This document shows positions 16,886 to 24,842 of a stretch of 64,000 bases of DNA, one piece after another (within the stretch, counting starts at the first letter, position 1; the number at the start of each line of letters is the position of its first letter). The position numbers and the translations under genes were made by a program. The notes beneath the pieces were generated by a model. The model was given only the letters and a program-made list of their open reading frames with translations, ran no database searches and was not told the DNA's origin. The stretch comes from Alloacidobacterium dinghuense (GTDB lineage: Bacteria; Acidobacteriota; Terriglobia; Terriglobales; Acidobacteriaceae): positions 682,001 to 746,000 of the forward strand of contig NZ_CP060394.1 in NCBI RefSeq assembly GCF_014274465.1. Direction: 5' to 3'.

Positions 16886-19800
16886 TCACGGGTGCTTCCA
16901 TCCAACGCACTGAAGTCGCAGAGACCTTCTGGTTGAAGCGTGCGATTCGGACGATCTTTTTCTTCGTAGTCATTCTGACAGTCGCGGGAATCTACCTGGC
17001 TTTCAAGGTTCCGATCTCTGTCTTTCCCGAGACAAATTTTCCGCGCGTAGTTATTGGCGTCGATAACGGGGTAATGCCGGTCGAGCAGATGCAGGTCACG
17101 ATCACCAAGCCGATCGAAGACGCGATCAATAGTGTGCCCGGCCTGGCGACCGTCCGCTCCACTACAAGCCGAGGATCAGCAGAAATCAGTCTTTTCTTCG
17201 ACTGGAATGTGGACATGTTCCAGACGCTGCAGTTAGTTGACGCGGCATTGGCCAAGGTCGAGCAGACGCTGCCTTCAACGGCGCGCATCACTACAAGGCG
17301 ACTAACCTTTGCGACATTTCCCATCCTCGGATACAGTCTCACATCGGATACCGTTTCTCAGACGCAGCTCTGGGAGCTGGCAACGTATGAGCTTAAGCCG
17401 CCGCTGAATCGGGTTACAGGGGTCAGCACCGTTACGGTGCAGGGTGGCAAGGTGCCCGAGTATCACGTTGTTCCCGATCTTGCGCGCTTGCAATCTTCCG
17501 GAGTCACAATCTCCGACTTGGTGAGTGCGATTCAAGCATCCAACATCATCGATTCTCCCGGTCTCTATGAGGAAAACCATCAGCTGATTCTTGGTCTGGT
17601 TGGTGCCCAGGTACACGATGTTGCGAGTCTCGGTCAGCTCGTCATAAAAACGACTCCAGGTGGCGCGCCCGTACGAGTTACAGATGTCGCTACGGTGCAG
17701 CCAGCAACGATGCCGGTGTATACCGTCGTGAGGGCTAACGGCAAACCCGCTGTGTTGCTCAACATCACGCGTCAGCCCGCGAGCAACACCGTTGCCGTTG
17801 CAAATGCTGTTGCAGACGAAGTGCAGCAGCTGCGGAAAACCTTGCCTGCAGGAGTCAGGCTTGAGCCTTATTACGATCAATCGCAGCTGGTACGAGAGAG
17901 CATTTCCAGCGTGCGCGATGCGATTCTTATCGGGCTTATTCTCGCCTGCGTGATCCTTTTCCTCTTCCTGCGCGATTGGACATCCTCTGTTGTTGCGGGC
18001 CTCGTGATTCCCGTCACCGTAGCAGTTACAATTCTCTTTCTATGGCTGATTGGCGAGAGCTTCAACTTGATGACCCTCGGCGGTTTGGCCGCAGCTATCG
18101 GCCTCGTCATCGACGACGCGATCGTCGTCGTTGAGAATATCGTTCTCCATCGGGATTCTGGAGAGAGTCGTGTTGAAGCCGTGCGCAAGGCATTGCGGGA
18201 AATCACCGTGCCACTCGTCGGGTCGACGATCACGCCTGTAGTTGTTTTTCTGCCGTTGATTTCTGTGACTGGAGTAACCGGCAGCTTCTTCCGTGCGTTG
18301 GCCGTTACGATGACCGCAGCGCTGCTCACCTCGCTTTTTCTTGCACTGACCTGGACGCCTGGGCTCAGCCTTGCTTTGCTGCGCGAGCGGAACGACACAA
18401 GAGCGTCGTCGCGTCATGAGGAACCGGGACGCATCCTGGGTCGTATTCTTACCTGGCATAGTCGCGCACTGAACTGGTCGCTCTCCAATCCGCTGCTTCT
18501 CGCCGCAGGATGTGCCATCCTCGTATTAGCGACATGGTTCGCCTATCAGGGACTTGGCTCCGATCTGCTGCCTGAGATGGATGAAGGCGGCTTCGTTCTC
18601 GACTACATTATGCCTGCCGGCAGTTCCTTGACGGAAACAAACCGCGTGCTTGAGCATGTCGAGCGAATCCTTCGCGCGACGCCTGAGGTCGAGAGCACTT
18701 CCCGCCGCACAGGTCTGGAAATGGGTTTTGCTGCAGTGACAGAGGCCAACACAGGCGACATTACCGTAAAACTGAAGAGCAAGCGCGACCGTGGCATTGA
18801 TGAAGTCATGGCAGACGTACGCGATCAGATCAAAAAGACCGAACCTGAACTCGACATTGAGTTCACACAGGTGTTGCAGGACATGATTGGCGACTTGTCC
18901 AACGCGCCCGAGCCGATTCAGATCAAGTTATTCGCAAATGATCAGGCCCTACTGAATCAGTTGGGCCCGCGGGTAGGCGAAGCCATCGGCAAAATCAAAG
19001 GCGTCGTCGATGTTCAGGATGGTATTGAGAACACCATCAGTGGCCCCGCGACAAATTTCCGGGTAAATCCCACGATTGCTGCGCGGCTTGGCTTCACGCC
19101 GACGGAAGTGTCTGAAGACGCGACGAGCATCCTCGACGGAGTCACTCCTACCGAGCCTCTCATCGCGAATGGCCGTCCCTACACCATCCGTGTGCGCCTC
19201 GACGATGAGAAGCGCTCCTCACTGGATGCCATTCAAAATACCGTCTTCAACAGCAGCACAGGGCATACTGCGACTCTGGGCTCGTTGGCAGACATCGAAC
19301 AGTTGCCACCACAAAACGAGATTCGTCGCGAAAACCTGCAGCAGCAGATCGTAGTTACAGGACGGCTGGAGGGTTCTGACCTCGGAAGCGCAATGGCAGA
19401 GGTTCGTCGCACCGTCGCTAATTTACATTTGCCACCCAACGTGCGCGTCGAGTACGGAGGGACATACGAAGAACAGCAGAAGTCCTTTCACGACCTGATG
19501 CGTGTTCTGCTCCTTGCTCTCGCTCTCGTCTTCGGTGTGCTGCTCACCGAGTTCCGTAATTTTTCTGCGCCGGTCGCGATTCTCACGTCGTCGATTCTCT
19601 CCATTTCAGGTGTTGTCATCGCACTGCTCATTACTGGAACCACCTTCAGCGTCGCATCCTTCATGGGAGTGATCATGGTTATTGGCATCGTAGCCAAGAA
19701 CGGAATCCTGCTGCTCGATGCAGACGAGAAATTCCGCGCCGAGGGAGCAAGCCCGAGAGAAGCGATGATGCACGCCGCACAGCGCCGATTCCGCCCCATC

Positions 19801-19992
19801 CTGATGACGGCGATTGCGGCGGTCTGTGGAATGCTGCCGCTTGCGTTTGCGTTGGGCTCTGGATCGCAGATGCTTCAGCCGCTGGCCATCGCGGTCATTG
19901 GCGGCCTTTGCATTTCCATGGTGCTCAGCCTGATTGTTACGCCGGTTGTCTATTATCTGCTGACGAGGAACCGTACGCGGGAGCTGATTTAG
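16882..19992 (+). CDS. RND-family efflux transporter, inner membrane
   Basis: AcrB/CusA superfamily permease of 1036 residues, the full usual length. The first helix (IRTIFFFVVILTVAGIYLAF) is followed by a large periplasmic loop. The second helix block contains the signature GGLAAAIGLVIDDAIVVVENI with the proton-relay aspartates, then a second loop and a second helix block ending in MLQPLAIAVIGGLCISM. The GTG start overlaps the adaptor stop by four bases. The substrate is not evident: no methionine-rich metal-export signature was recognised, and the sequence looks closer to HAE1-type drug or organic pumps. A convergent two-component system follows. Confidence 0.93.
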   Translation: MITGASIQRTEVAETFWLKRAIRTIFFFVVILTVAGIYLAFKVPISVFPETNFPRVVIGVDNGVMPVEQMQVTITKPIEDAINSVPGLATVRSTTSRGSAEISLFFDWNVDMFQTLQLVDAALAKVEQTLPSTARITTRRLTFATFPILGYSLTSDTVSQTQLWELATYELKPPLNRVTGVSTVTVQGGKVPEYHVVPDLARLQSSGVTISDLVSAIQASNIIDSPGLYEENHQLILGLVGAQVHDVASLGQLVIKTTPGGAPVRVTDVATVQPATMPVYTVVRANGKPAVLLNITRQPASNTVAVANAVADEVQQLRKTLPAGVRLEPYYDQSQLVRESISSVRDAILIGLILACVILFLFLRDWTSSVVAGLVIPVTVAVTILFLWLIGESFNLMTLGGLAAAIGLVIDDAIVVVENIVLHRDSGESRVEAVRKALREITVPLVGSTITPVVVFLPLISVTGVTGSFFRALAVTMTAALLTSLFLALTWTPGLSLALLRERNDTRASSRHEEPGRILGRILTWHSRALNWSLSNPLLLAAGCAILVLATWFAYQGLGSDLLPEMDEGGFVLDYIMPAGSSLTETNRVLEHVERILRATPEVESTSRRTGLEMGFAAVTEANTGDITVKLKSKRDRGIDEVMADVRDQIKKTEPELDIEFTQVLQDMIGDLSNAPEPIQIKLFANDQALLNQLGPRVGEAIGKIKGVVDVQDGIENTISGPATNFRVNPTIAARLGFTPTEVSEDATSILDGVTPTEPLIANGRPYTIRVRLDDEKRSSLDAIQNTVFNSSTGHTATLGSLADIEQLPPQNEIRRENLQQQIVVTGRLEGSDLGSAMAEVRRTVANLHLPPNVRVEYGGTYEEQQKSFHDLMRVLLLALALVFGVLLTEFRNFSAPVAILTSSILSISGVVIALLITGTTFSVASFMGVIMVIGIVAKNGILLLDADEKFRAEGASPREAMMHAAQRRFRPILMTAIAAVCGMLPLAFALGSGSQMLQPLAIAVIGGLCISMVLSLIVTPVVYYLLTRNRTRELI

Positions 19993-20001
19993 AACAGGCT
20001 G

Positions 20002-21459
20002 CTAACTTCTGGGAACGGATTCGTACTGGCTCTCAGCGGGAGCCGAAGCTTTCATCTTCGCCGACGGAAGGAAAAGGTTTACGGTTGTTCCCAAGCCCGG
20101 CGTGCTGTCGATTGTGATCTCACCGCCTGCGGCGTCCACAATAGCCTTGCAGATGGAAAGGCCAAGACCAGTCCCACCAGTGTTGCGGTTGCGCGATGGG
20201 TCGCCACGATAGAAGCGCTCAAAGACATGTGGCAACACCTCGGAAGGAATGCCGTCGCCCTGATCTTGCAAACGAACTTCAACCAGGTGGTTCTTTTCTT
20301 CGGCCAATATCCTGACCCGCGTATCGCGGGTGCTGTGCTGAAGGGCATTCAACAATAGGTTGGAAAGCAGTAGCGAGCACTCCTCGGTTGTAAGTGCGAT
20401 ATGAAAAGCTCGAGGAGCCGATAATTCTACTCTTACGCCGCGCAGATCAGCCATGGAGCTGAATTGGTCTACCGACTTGTGCAAGACCTCAGAAACATCG
20501 GTCGAAAGGCCGATCCGACTCGGTCCAGTCTCCGTATTTTCAGCTCGGGCCAAGGCTAGCATTTTGGCAACGATTTCCTCCATGCGACCACAGTCTGCTT
20601 CGCATCGTTCCAGCCCTGCCTGATATTCGGCGGCGCTTCGTTGCTTAATACCAAGAAGCTGCAGTGAAGATTTGACGACTGCCACGCCGGTCTTCAACTC
20701 ATGAGCCGCATCACTGACAAATCGCCGCTGCTGGAAAAATGAGTGCTGCAGCCTTTGCAGCGTAGCCTCAAGCGCTTTTACCAGCGGCGCAAGCTCTCTC
20801 GTCGCGCGAGCGTCTTCTGGCGGGGTGAAGTGCCATGCATTGACCGAAACTCCTGCCGCCTCGTTAGCCAGCGCCCGCAGAGGAGCCAGGCTTCGGTGCA
20901 AAAGCCACGCCATGACAAGGCCGGTGACCAGCATGAGAATGAGGCTCGCGATCGCGTAAAATTTCACCGCCCCAAAGATGGCGTGCCACACTCGCTCGAC
21001 AGGAGCGCCGTAGACGATCGTTACATGGTGTGGGACTCCGCCGCCTTTGTCGCCCGGATCAACGACCCGCAAACCGTGAAGCAACAGGGAGCGATAGTGC
21101 CTTCCATTGATATTTAACTTGGAGTAGCCATCGACGTGGGTAGAAAGGGTCTCTCGGGTTGTGCCGTCCCAGTTCGGCGAGCGCCCCAGCAACCTGCCCT
21201 TTTCATCCCAAACTTCGTAGATATCTTCGGAGGGTACGTTGACATCGCTCTTGCTGAGCATGACGTTGTCCTCCGGATCTTCTGCATCCTGAACAGAACC
21301 AAGAAGCGAGTCCGCGCGCCCGCGCAGCAGAATGTCGAAGGACCGGAAATGGCTGTGTCGCTCGTACAACCAGGCGAGTCCTGTGACGCACACAGCAGAA
21401 ATCAGCTCAACTAATAAGACCGTAGTGATGAGCCGCCGCGCTATGGAATATGGCTTCAT
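20002..21459 (-). CDS. Sensor histidine kinase
   Basis: Membrane-bound histidine kinase of 485 residues. It has an N-terminal helix (LITTVLLVELISAVCVTGLAWLY), a periplasmic sensor of about 130 residues, a second helix (FYAIASLILMLVTGLVMAWLL), a HAMP-like linker, and a dimerisation/phosphoacceptor domain (FVSDAAHELKTGVAVV with the phospho-His). The ATPase motifs follow: N box LLNALQHS, G1 DQGDGIPSE and G2 GGTGLGLSICKAIVDAAGG. Its start overlaps the stop of the response regulator. It ends 10 bases from the RND gene and converges on it, so control of the pump is plausible but unproven. Confidence 0.95.
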   Translation of the reverse strand: MKPYSIARRLITTVLLVELISAVCVTGLAWLYERHSHFRSFDILLRGRADSLLGSVQDAEDPEDNVMLSKSDVNVPSEDIYEVWDEKGRLLGRSPNWDGTTRETLSTHVDGYSKLNINGRHYRSLLLHGLRVVDPGDKGGGVPHHVTIVYGAPVERVWHAIFGAVKFYAIASLILMLVTGLVMAWLLHRSLAPLRALANEAAGVSVNAWHFTPPEDARATRELAPLVKALEATLQRLQHSFFQQRRFVSDAAHELKTGVAVVKSSLQLLGIKQRSAAEYQAGLERCEADCGRMEEIVAKMLALARAENTETGPSRIGLSTDVSEVLHKSVDQFSSMADLRGVRVELSAPRAFHIALTTEECSLLLSNLLLNALQHSTRDTRVRILAEEKNHLVEVRLQDQGDGIPSEVLPHVFERFYRGDPSRNRNTGGTGLGLSICKAIVDAAGGEITIDSTPGLGTTVNLFLPSAKMKASAPAESQYESVPRS

Positions 21460-22145
21460 GCGAGACCTTTGCGTTGCCCGATCAGGCGGTATCCGCGCCC
21501 GCGCAGCGTTTCGATGCTTGGCTCGTCGGATGCGGCATCCAACTTTTTGCGCAGGTTCGATACGTGCGCCTCAATCACATTGGAATGATGTTCCCAGTTG
21601 TAGTCGTAGAGGTGTTCGAGAAGTTCCCGCTTCGAGACTACAACCCTGGGACGATGCATAAGGTATTCGAGAATCCGATATTCCATCGGAGACAGATCAA
21701 TCATGAGGCCGGATCGGCGCACCGACTGTTCCAGAGTATTCACTTCAATATCGGAGGAATGCAGCGTCGGATGTGCAGCACCCTTTCCGCGTCGAATCAG
21801 GGCTTTGACCCGCGCAATAAGCTCTCCGAGATCGAATGGCTTACTCAGGTAGTCGTCGGCGCCGGCGTTCAGCAATTCAATGACGGATCGAGTCTCGCCT
21901 TGCGCCGTCAAAATAAGGACAGGAGTGCGATCGCCCGCTGCGCGTACTTTCTGAAGGAGACTAAGTCCATCGAGCTTGGGGAGCATCAGATCAAGAATGA
22001 TCAGGTCGTAACAGCTGTCCTTTGCCAGATACAGTCCAATCTGGCCATCCTCTGCAAGATCGACAGCAAAACCAGGACCTTCTCGCAGCGCGGCAGCCAC
22101 ATTTTCTGCCAACCGGCTTTCATCCTCAATCAGGAGTACACGCAT
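21456..22145 (-). CDS. Response regulator, OmpR/PhoB family
   Basis: A 229-residue DNA-binding response regulator. The receiver domain (1-115) has the acidic pocket near IEDE, the phospho-acceptor Asp in DLIILDLMLPKLDGL, the Thr of LILTAQ and the Lys of LSKPFDLGEL. The C-terminal winged helix (about 130-225) ends with HVSNLRKKLDA and RGRGYRL. It is the first gene of the pair with the histidine kinase (four-base overlap). Confidence 0.96.
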   Translation of the reverse strand: MRVLLIEDESRLAENVAAALREGPGFAVDLAEDGQIGLYLAKDSCYDLIILDLMLPKLDGLSLLQKVRAAGDRTPVLILTAQGETRSVIELLNAGADDYLSKPFDLGELIARVKALIRRGKGAAHPTLHSSDIEVNTLEQSVRRSGLMIDLSPMEYRILEYLMHRPRVVVSKRELLEHLYDYNWEHHSNVIEAHVSNLRKKLDAASDEPSIETLRGRGYRLIGQRKGLA

Positions 22146-22273
22146 TTGACCCGGCTTCAGTGTCCCACCCTTTAGATTAAGAGCACCTGAAGACCAAGTC
22201 GATAGCCCTCAGAAATTCGGTTCGATTTGCCAAGGAGGCCGCTCAGGTCCAATCTTTATGCCTGAGGATTTAT

Positions 22274-22942
22274 ATGTTCCAGGACAGAAGTGAGGCTGGA
22301 CGGCTCCTGGCAAAGAAATTAGCTTCTTATGCGGACCGGAGTGACGCAGTCGTCCTCGGACTGCCGCGAGGCGGCGTCCCCGTTGCCTTTGAGATTGCTC
22401 GAGAGTTTCATCTGCCGCTGGATATTTTGCTGGTACGCAAGCTGGGCGTTCCAGGCCAATCCGAATTGGCAATGGGCGCGATCGGCACAGGCGGAATAAG
22501 AATTCTGGATCACGTCATGATCCGGCAACTAGGCATCACCGAAAACGAGGTCACGTCCACGATCCGGGAAGAAGAGGAGGAGCTGCAACGCCGCGAGCAA
22601 ATCTACAAGAACTATCGGGGCGGGTTAGCGATGAAAGACCTGAGTGTAATCGTCGTCGATGACGGCATTGCGACCGGTTCCAGCATGCTTGCAGCCATCC
22701 AGGTATTGCGCTCGCAGCAACCTGCGGGAATCATCGTCGCTGTGCCTGTGGCGCCGCCTCACGCGCGCACGGAGATCGAGGCGATGACACAAGAGTTCGT
22801 GTGTTTGCGAGTGTCGGAGTATTTCCCGGCAGTGGGTTCCTTCTACCGCGATTTCTCGCAGGTCGATGATCAGGAGGTCTGTCGGCTCCTGGCTTCTTCG
22901 GCCCAGTCCTTCGCAAATCGCACTGTTGGCCCATCATCGTAG
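22274..22942 (+). CDS. Phosphoribosyltransferase-family protein
   Basis: A type I phosphoribosyltransferase-like protein of 222 residues. The PRPP-binding loop signature VIVVDDGIATGSSMLAAI (near residue 120) and an N-terminal GLPRGGVPVAFEIA segment are clear. This larger subclass, with LDILLVRKLGVPGQSELAMGAI, is widespread as a stand-alone protein; its substrate is generally not known, and it is not a recognised purine or pyrimidine salvage enzyme. It lies 128 bases from the response regulator gene in divergent orientation. Confidence 0.85.
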   Translation: MFQDRSEAGRLLAKKLASYADRSDAVVLGLPRGGVPVAFEIAREFHLPLDILLVRKLGVPGQSELAMGAIGTGGIRILDHVMIRQLGITENEVTSTIREEEEELQRREQIYKNYRGGLAMKDLSVIVVDDGIATGSSMLAAIQVLRSQQPAGIIVAVPVAPPHARTEIEAMTQEFVCLRVSEYFPAVGSFYRDFSQVDDQEVCRLLASSAQSFANRTVGPSS

Positions 22943-22992
22943 GGTCTGCGGAGATCCGCTGCTATACTGGCGACTTCGGAGGAGCATCCTGA

Positions 22993-24087
22993 TTGGCCCA
23001 GCAAAAGATCAAGCGGCTCTACCTTATCCCAATCCTCTCCAAAGCGCTCGACATCCTGGAATTGCTGGAAGGCGAAAGACGCCCGATCACGCTTGAGGCC
23101 ATCTACCAGCGCTCGCACATTTCAAAAACCAGTGTCTATCGCATCCTGAAGACTTTTGTGCATCGTGGCTACGTTGCTCAATCGCCGGATGGCTCATATC
23201 GCCTGGTTTCACGGCCTAAGAAGATGCGATTCGGTTTCGCGGGCCAGAGTGCCGAAATGCCTTTTTCTGAAGCTGTCACCAGCAGTCTCCGTGCTGCTGC
23301 AGCGGCCTCAGGCGTAGAGTTGATGGTCCGCGACAATCGCTACGACGCCGATACTGCTGTTAAGAACGCGAAGGAATTTGTCACCGAAGGCGTCGATCTT
23401 GTCATCGAATTCCAGATTGAGGAGCATGTTGCGCCTTATCTTGCGCACATCATTTCGCGTGCGGGAATTCCGTTGATAGCGATTGACATTCCGCACCCGC
23501 ACGCCAGTTATTTCGGTGTCGATAACTTCCAGGTCGGCTTTGAGGCGGGTGAACTGCTGGCGCAGCACGCTATTTCCAAGTGGAAGAAGAAAGTGGACTG
23601 GGTGCTCGGCCTCGACGTGGCCGAAGCTGGATCGTTAGTGCAAAGCCGCATTACCGGTGCATTTGAAGGCCTTCGCTCACTGTTGCCGGAAATCGCGGAA
23701 GAGTTGCTTATCCGGCTTGACGGTCGCGGGATGCGCGAGACCAGCGCTCGCGTTGTCTCGGAGTTTCTCAGGAGACATGCGCGCAGTGACCGCATCCTGA
23801 TTGCCGCAGCCACCGATACCAGCGCGTTGGGAGCCCTGCAGGCCACCGTGGACGCACAGCGCGAAAAGACCATCGCCATCGTTGGGCAGGATTGTATTCC
23901 CGAGGTGCTCGAAGAAATGAAAAAGCCTCAAAGCCCGATCGTCGGTTCCATCTCGCATGAGGCGCATACTTATGGGCCACGGTTAATCCAACTCGGGGTC
24001 ACAATCCTCAGAGGACACACCGTGCCTCCATACAACTATGTTCAGCACCGCGTCGTCACTGCGAGCATGATGCAGGAGAGCGAGTAG
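22993..24087 (+). CDS. IclR-type HTH fused to a periplasmic-binding-protein domain
   Basis: A 364-residue regulator with a TTG start behind a strong GGAGGAG site. Residues 10-75 are a winged HTH of IclR type (SKALDILELLEGE, then ISKTSVYRILKTFVHRGYV). In place of the IclR effector domain, residues 85-355 look like a type 1 periplasmic-binding fold as in ribose-binding protein and LacI. This part has an opening MPFSEAVTSSLRAAAAASGVELMVRDN, the GVDLVIEFQ hinge region, PLIAIDIPHPHASYFGVDNFQVG, and a C-terminal lobe with GQDCIPEVLEEM and GSISHEAHTYG. No signal peptide precedes it, so the binding domain is intracellular and presumably senses a sugar-like ligand. Its targets are unknown. Confidence 0.82.
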   Translation: MAQQKIKRLYLIPILSKALDILELLEGERRPITLEAIYQRSHISKTSVYRILKTFVHRGYVAQSPDGSYRLVSRPKKMRFGFAGQSAEMPFSEAVTSSLRAAAAASGVELMVRDNRYDADTAVKNAKEFVTEGVDLVIEFQIEEHVAPYLAHIISRAGIPLIAIDIPHPHASYFGVDNFQVGFEAGELLAQHAISKWKKKVDWVLGLDVAEAGSLVQSRITGAFEGLRSLLPEIAEELLIRLDGRGMRETSARVVSEFLRRHARSDRILIAAATDTSALGALQATVDAQREKTIAIVGQDCIPEVLEEMKKPQSPIVGSISHEAHTYGPRLIQLGVTILRGHTVPPYNYVQHRVVTASMMQESE

Positions 24088-24122
24088 CTTCTTTCTGTCA
24101 TCAGAGCGCATACACTCAATCC

Positions 24123-24389
24123 ATGCGGGTCTTTCTTTCCGGCGGCCCTGGTATGGTGGGGCAGGGTATGTTACCGGAGTGCCTGCTCGACCCCTGAGTA
24201 GAGATCAAGTCCGGAACAAAGATGTATCATCTACTTTACGACATCACGGCGCCGGTTCTGCCTTTGCTCTCGGGGCATTTTCCCAAATATGTAACAACAA
24301 CAGAACAATTAGGGCGCGCAATGATCAAAGCCGCCAGGGAAGGCGCACCGAAGCGCGTGCTGGAGAGTCTCGATATCAATCAGCTTTGA
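24123..24389 (+). pseudogene. Deleted remnant of an NAD-dependent epimerase/SDR-like gene
   Basis: The reading frame from the ATG at 24123 gives MRVFLSGGPGMVGQG, which is the N-terminal Rossmann nucleotide-binding motif of extended SDR epimerases, then CLLDP and a TGA stop (24195-24197). The same frame continues after the stop with a C-terminal epimerase-like segment (MYHLLYDITAPVLPLL, YVTTTEQLGRAMIKAA, APKRVLES) to a TGA at 24387-24389. About 80 residues survive of a protein that is normally well over 200. An internal deletion with an in-frame stop therefore explains it better than two small genes. Confidence 0.7.
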
Positions 24390-24842
24390 AGACATGCACA
24401 AAGCCACGGTCCTCAATATGCCGACATGCTCAGCGATAAAGATGTCCGTGGCTTAAAGCCTATTGGATATTTATCCAGATAGTCGAGGATATGTTCGACC
24501 AGCGAGTCGTCTTTGGCTCCCCCAGTGTGTTCTTTGGTTGTGTTGCAATCCTCAGTTGACTTCAGCAAATCCCGGGAAGAAGGCTGGCTCGTATGGCGGG
24601 GATTGTTTTCTTGACAGCGATGTACGGCACTGGGCGACATTTCTCCTCCTGCAAATCCAACGATAAGAGACTAAAACTGCGTCGAAACAGTGATGGGTTC
24701 AAAGAGAACCATGCAGAAAGCTTCGTACTGTATCAAAAAGCAACACACTGCCTCAGTATTTTCACCAAGGTTTTGGTTTCTGCTTACATGGAAATTGTGA
24801 CGATCGTAACGCGAACGTTACATCAAATATGTATTGGAGGTC
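24390..24842. other. Intergenic region, no gene recognised
   Basis: About 450 bases separate the epimerase remnant from the CHAT gene end. The region is visibly richer in A and T than its surroundings. A minus-strand ORF (24413-24640, 75 residues) contains DSLVEHILDYLDKYP, which could be a fragment of a small gene, but there is no convincing start or family. A short inverted repeat, GTAACG-CGAA-CGTTAC (24806-24821), lies 22 bases before the CHAT stop and could shape the 3' end of that transcript. With the pseudogene next to it, the stretch looks like decaying DNA. Confidence 0.5.

Noticed and set aside
21450-22175. Long plus-strand ORF of 241 residues
   Set aside because: It is antisense to the complete response regulator gene and its sequence shows no domain.
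24413-24640. Minus-strand ORF with DSLVEHILDYLDKYP
   Set aside because: It has no clear start signal or family; it could be a decayed fragment but cannot be supported as a gene.
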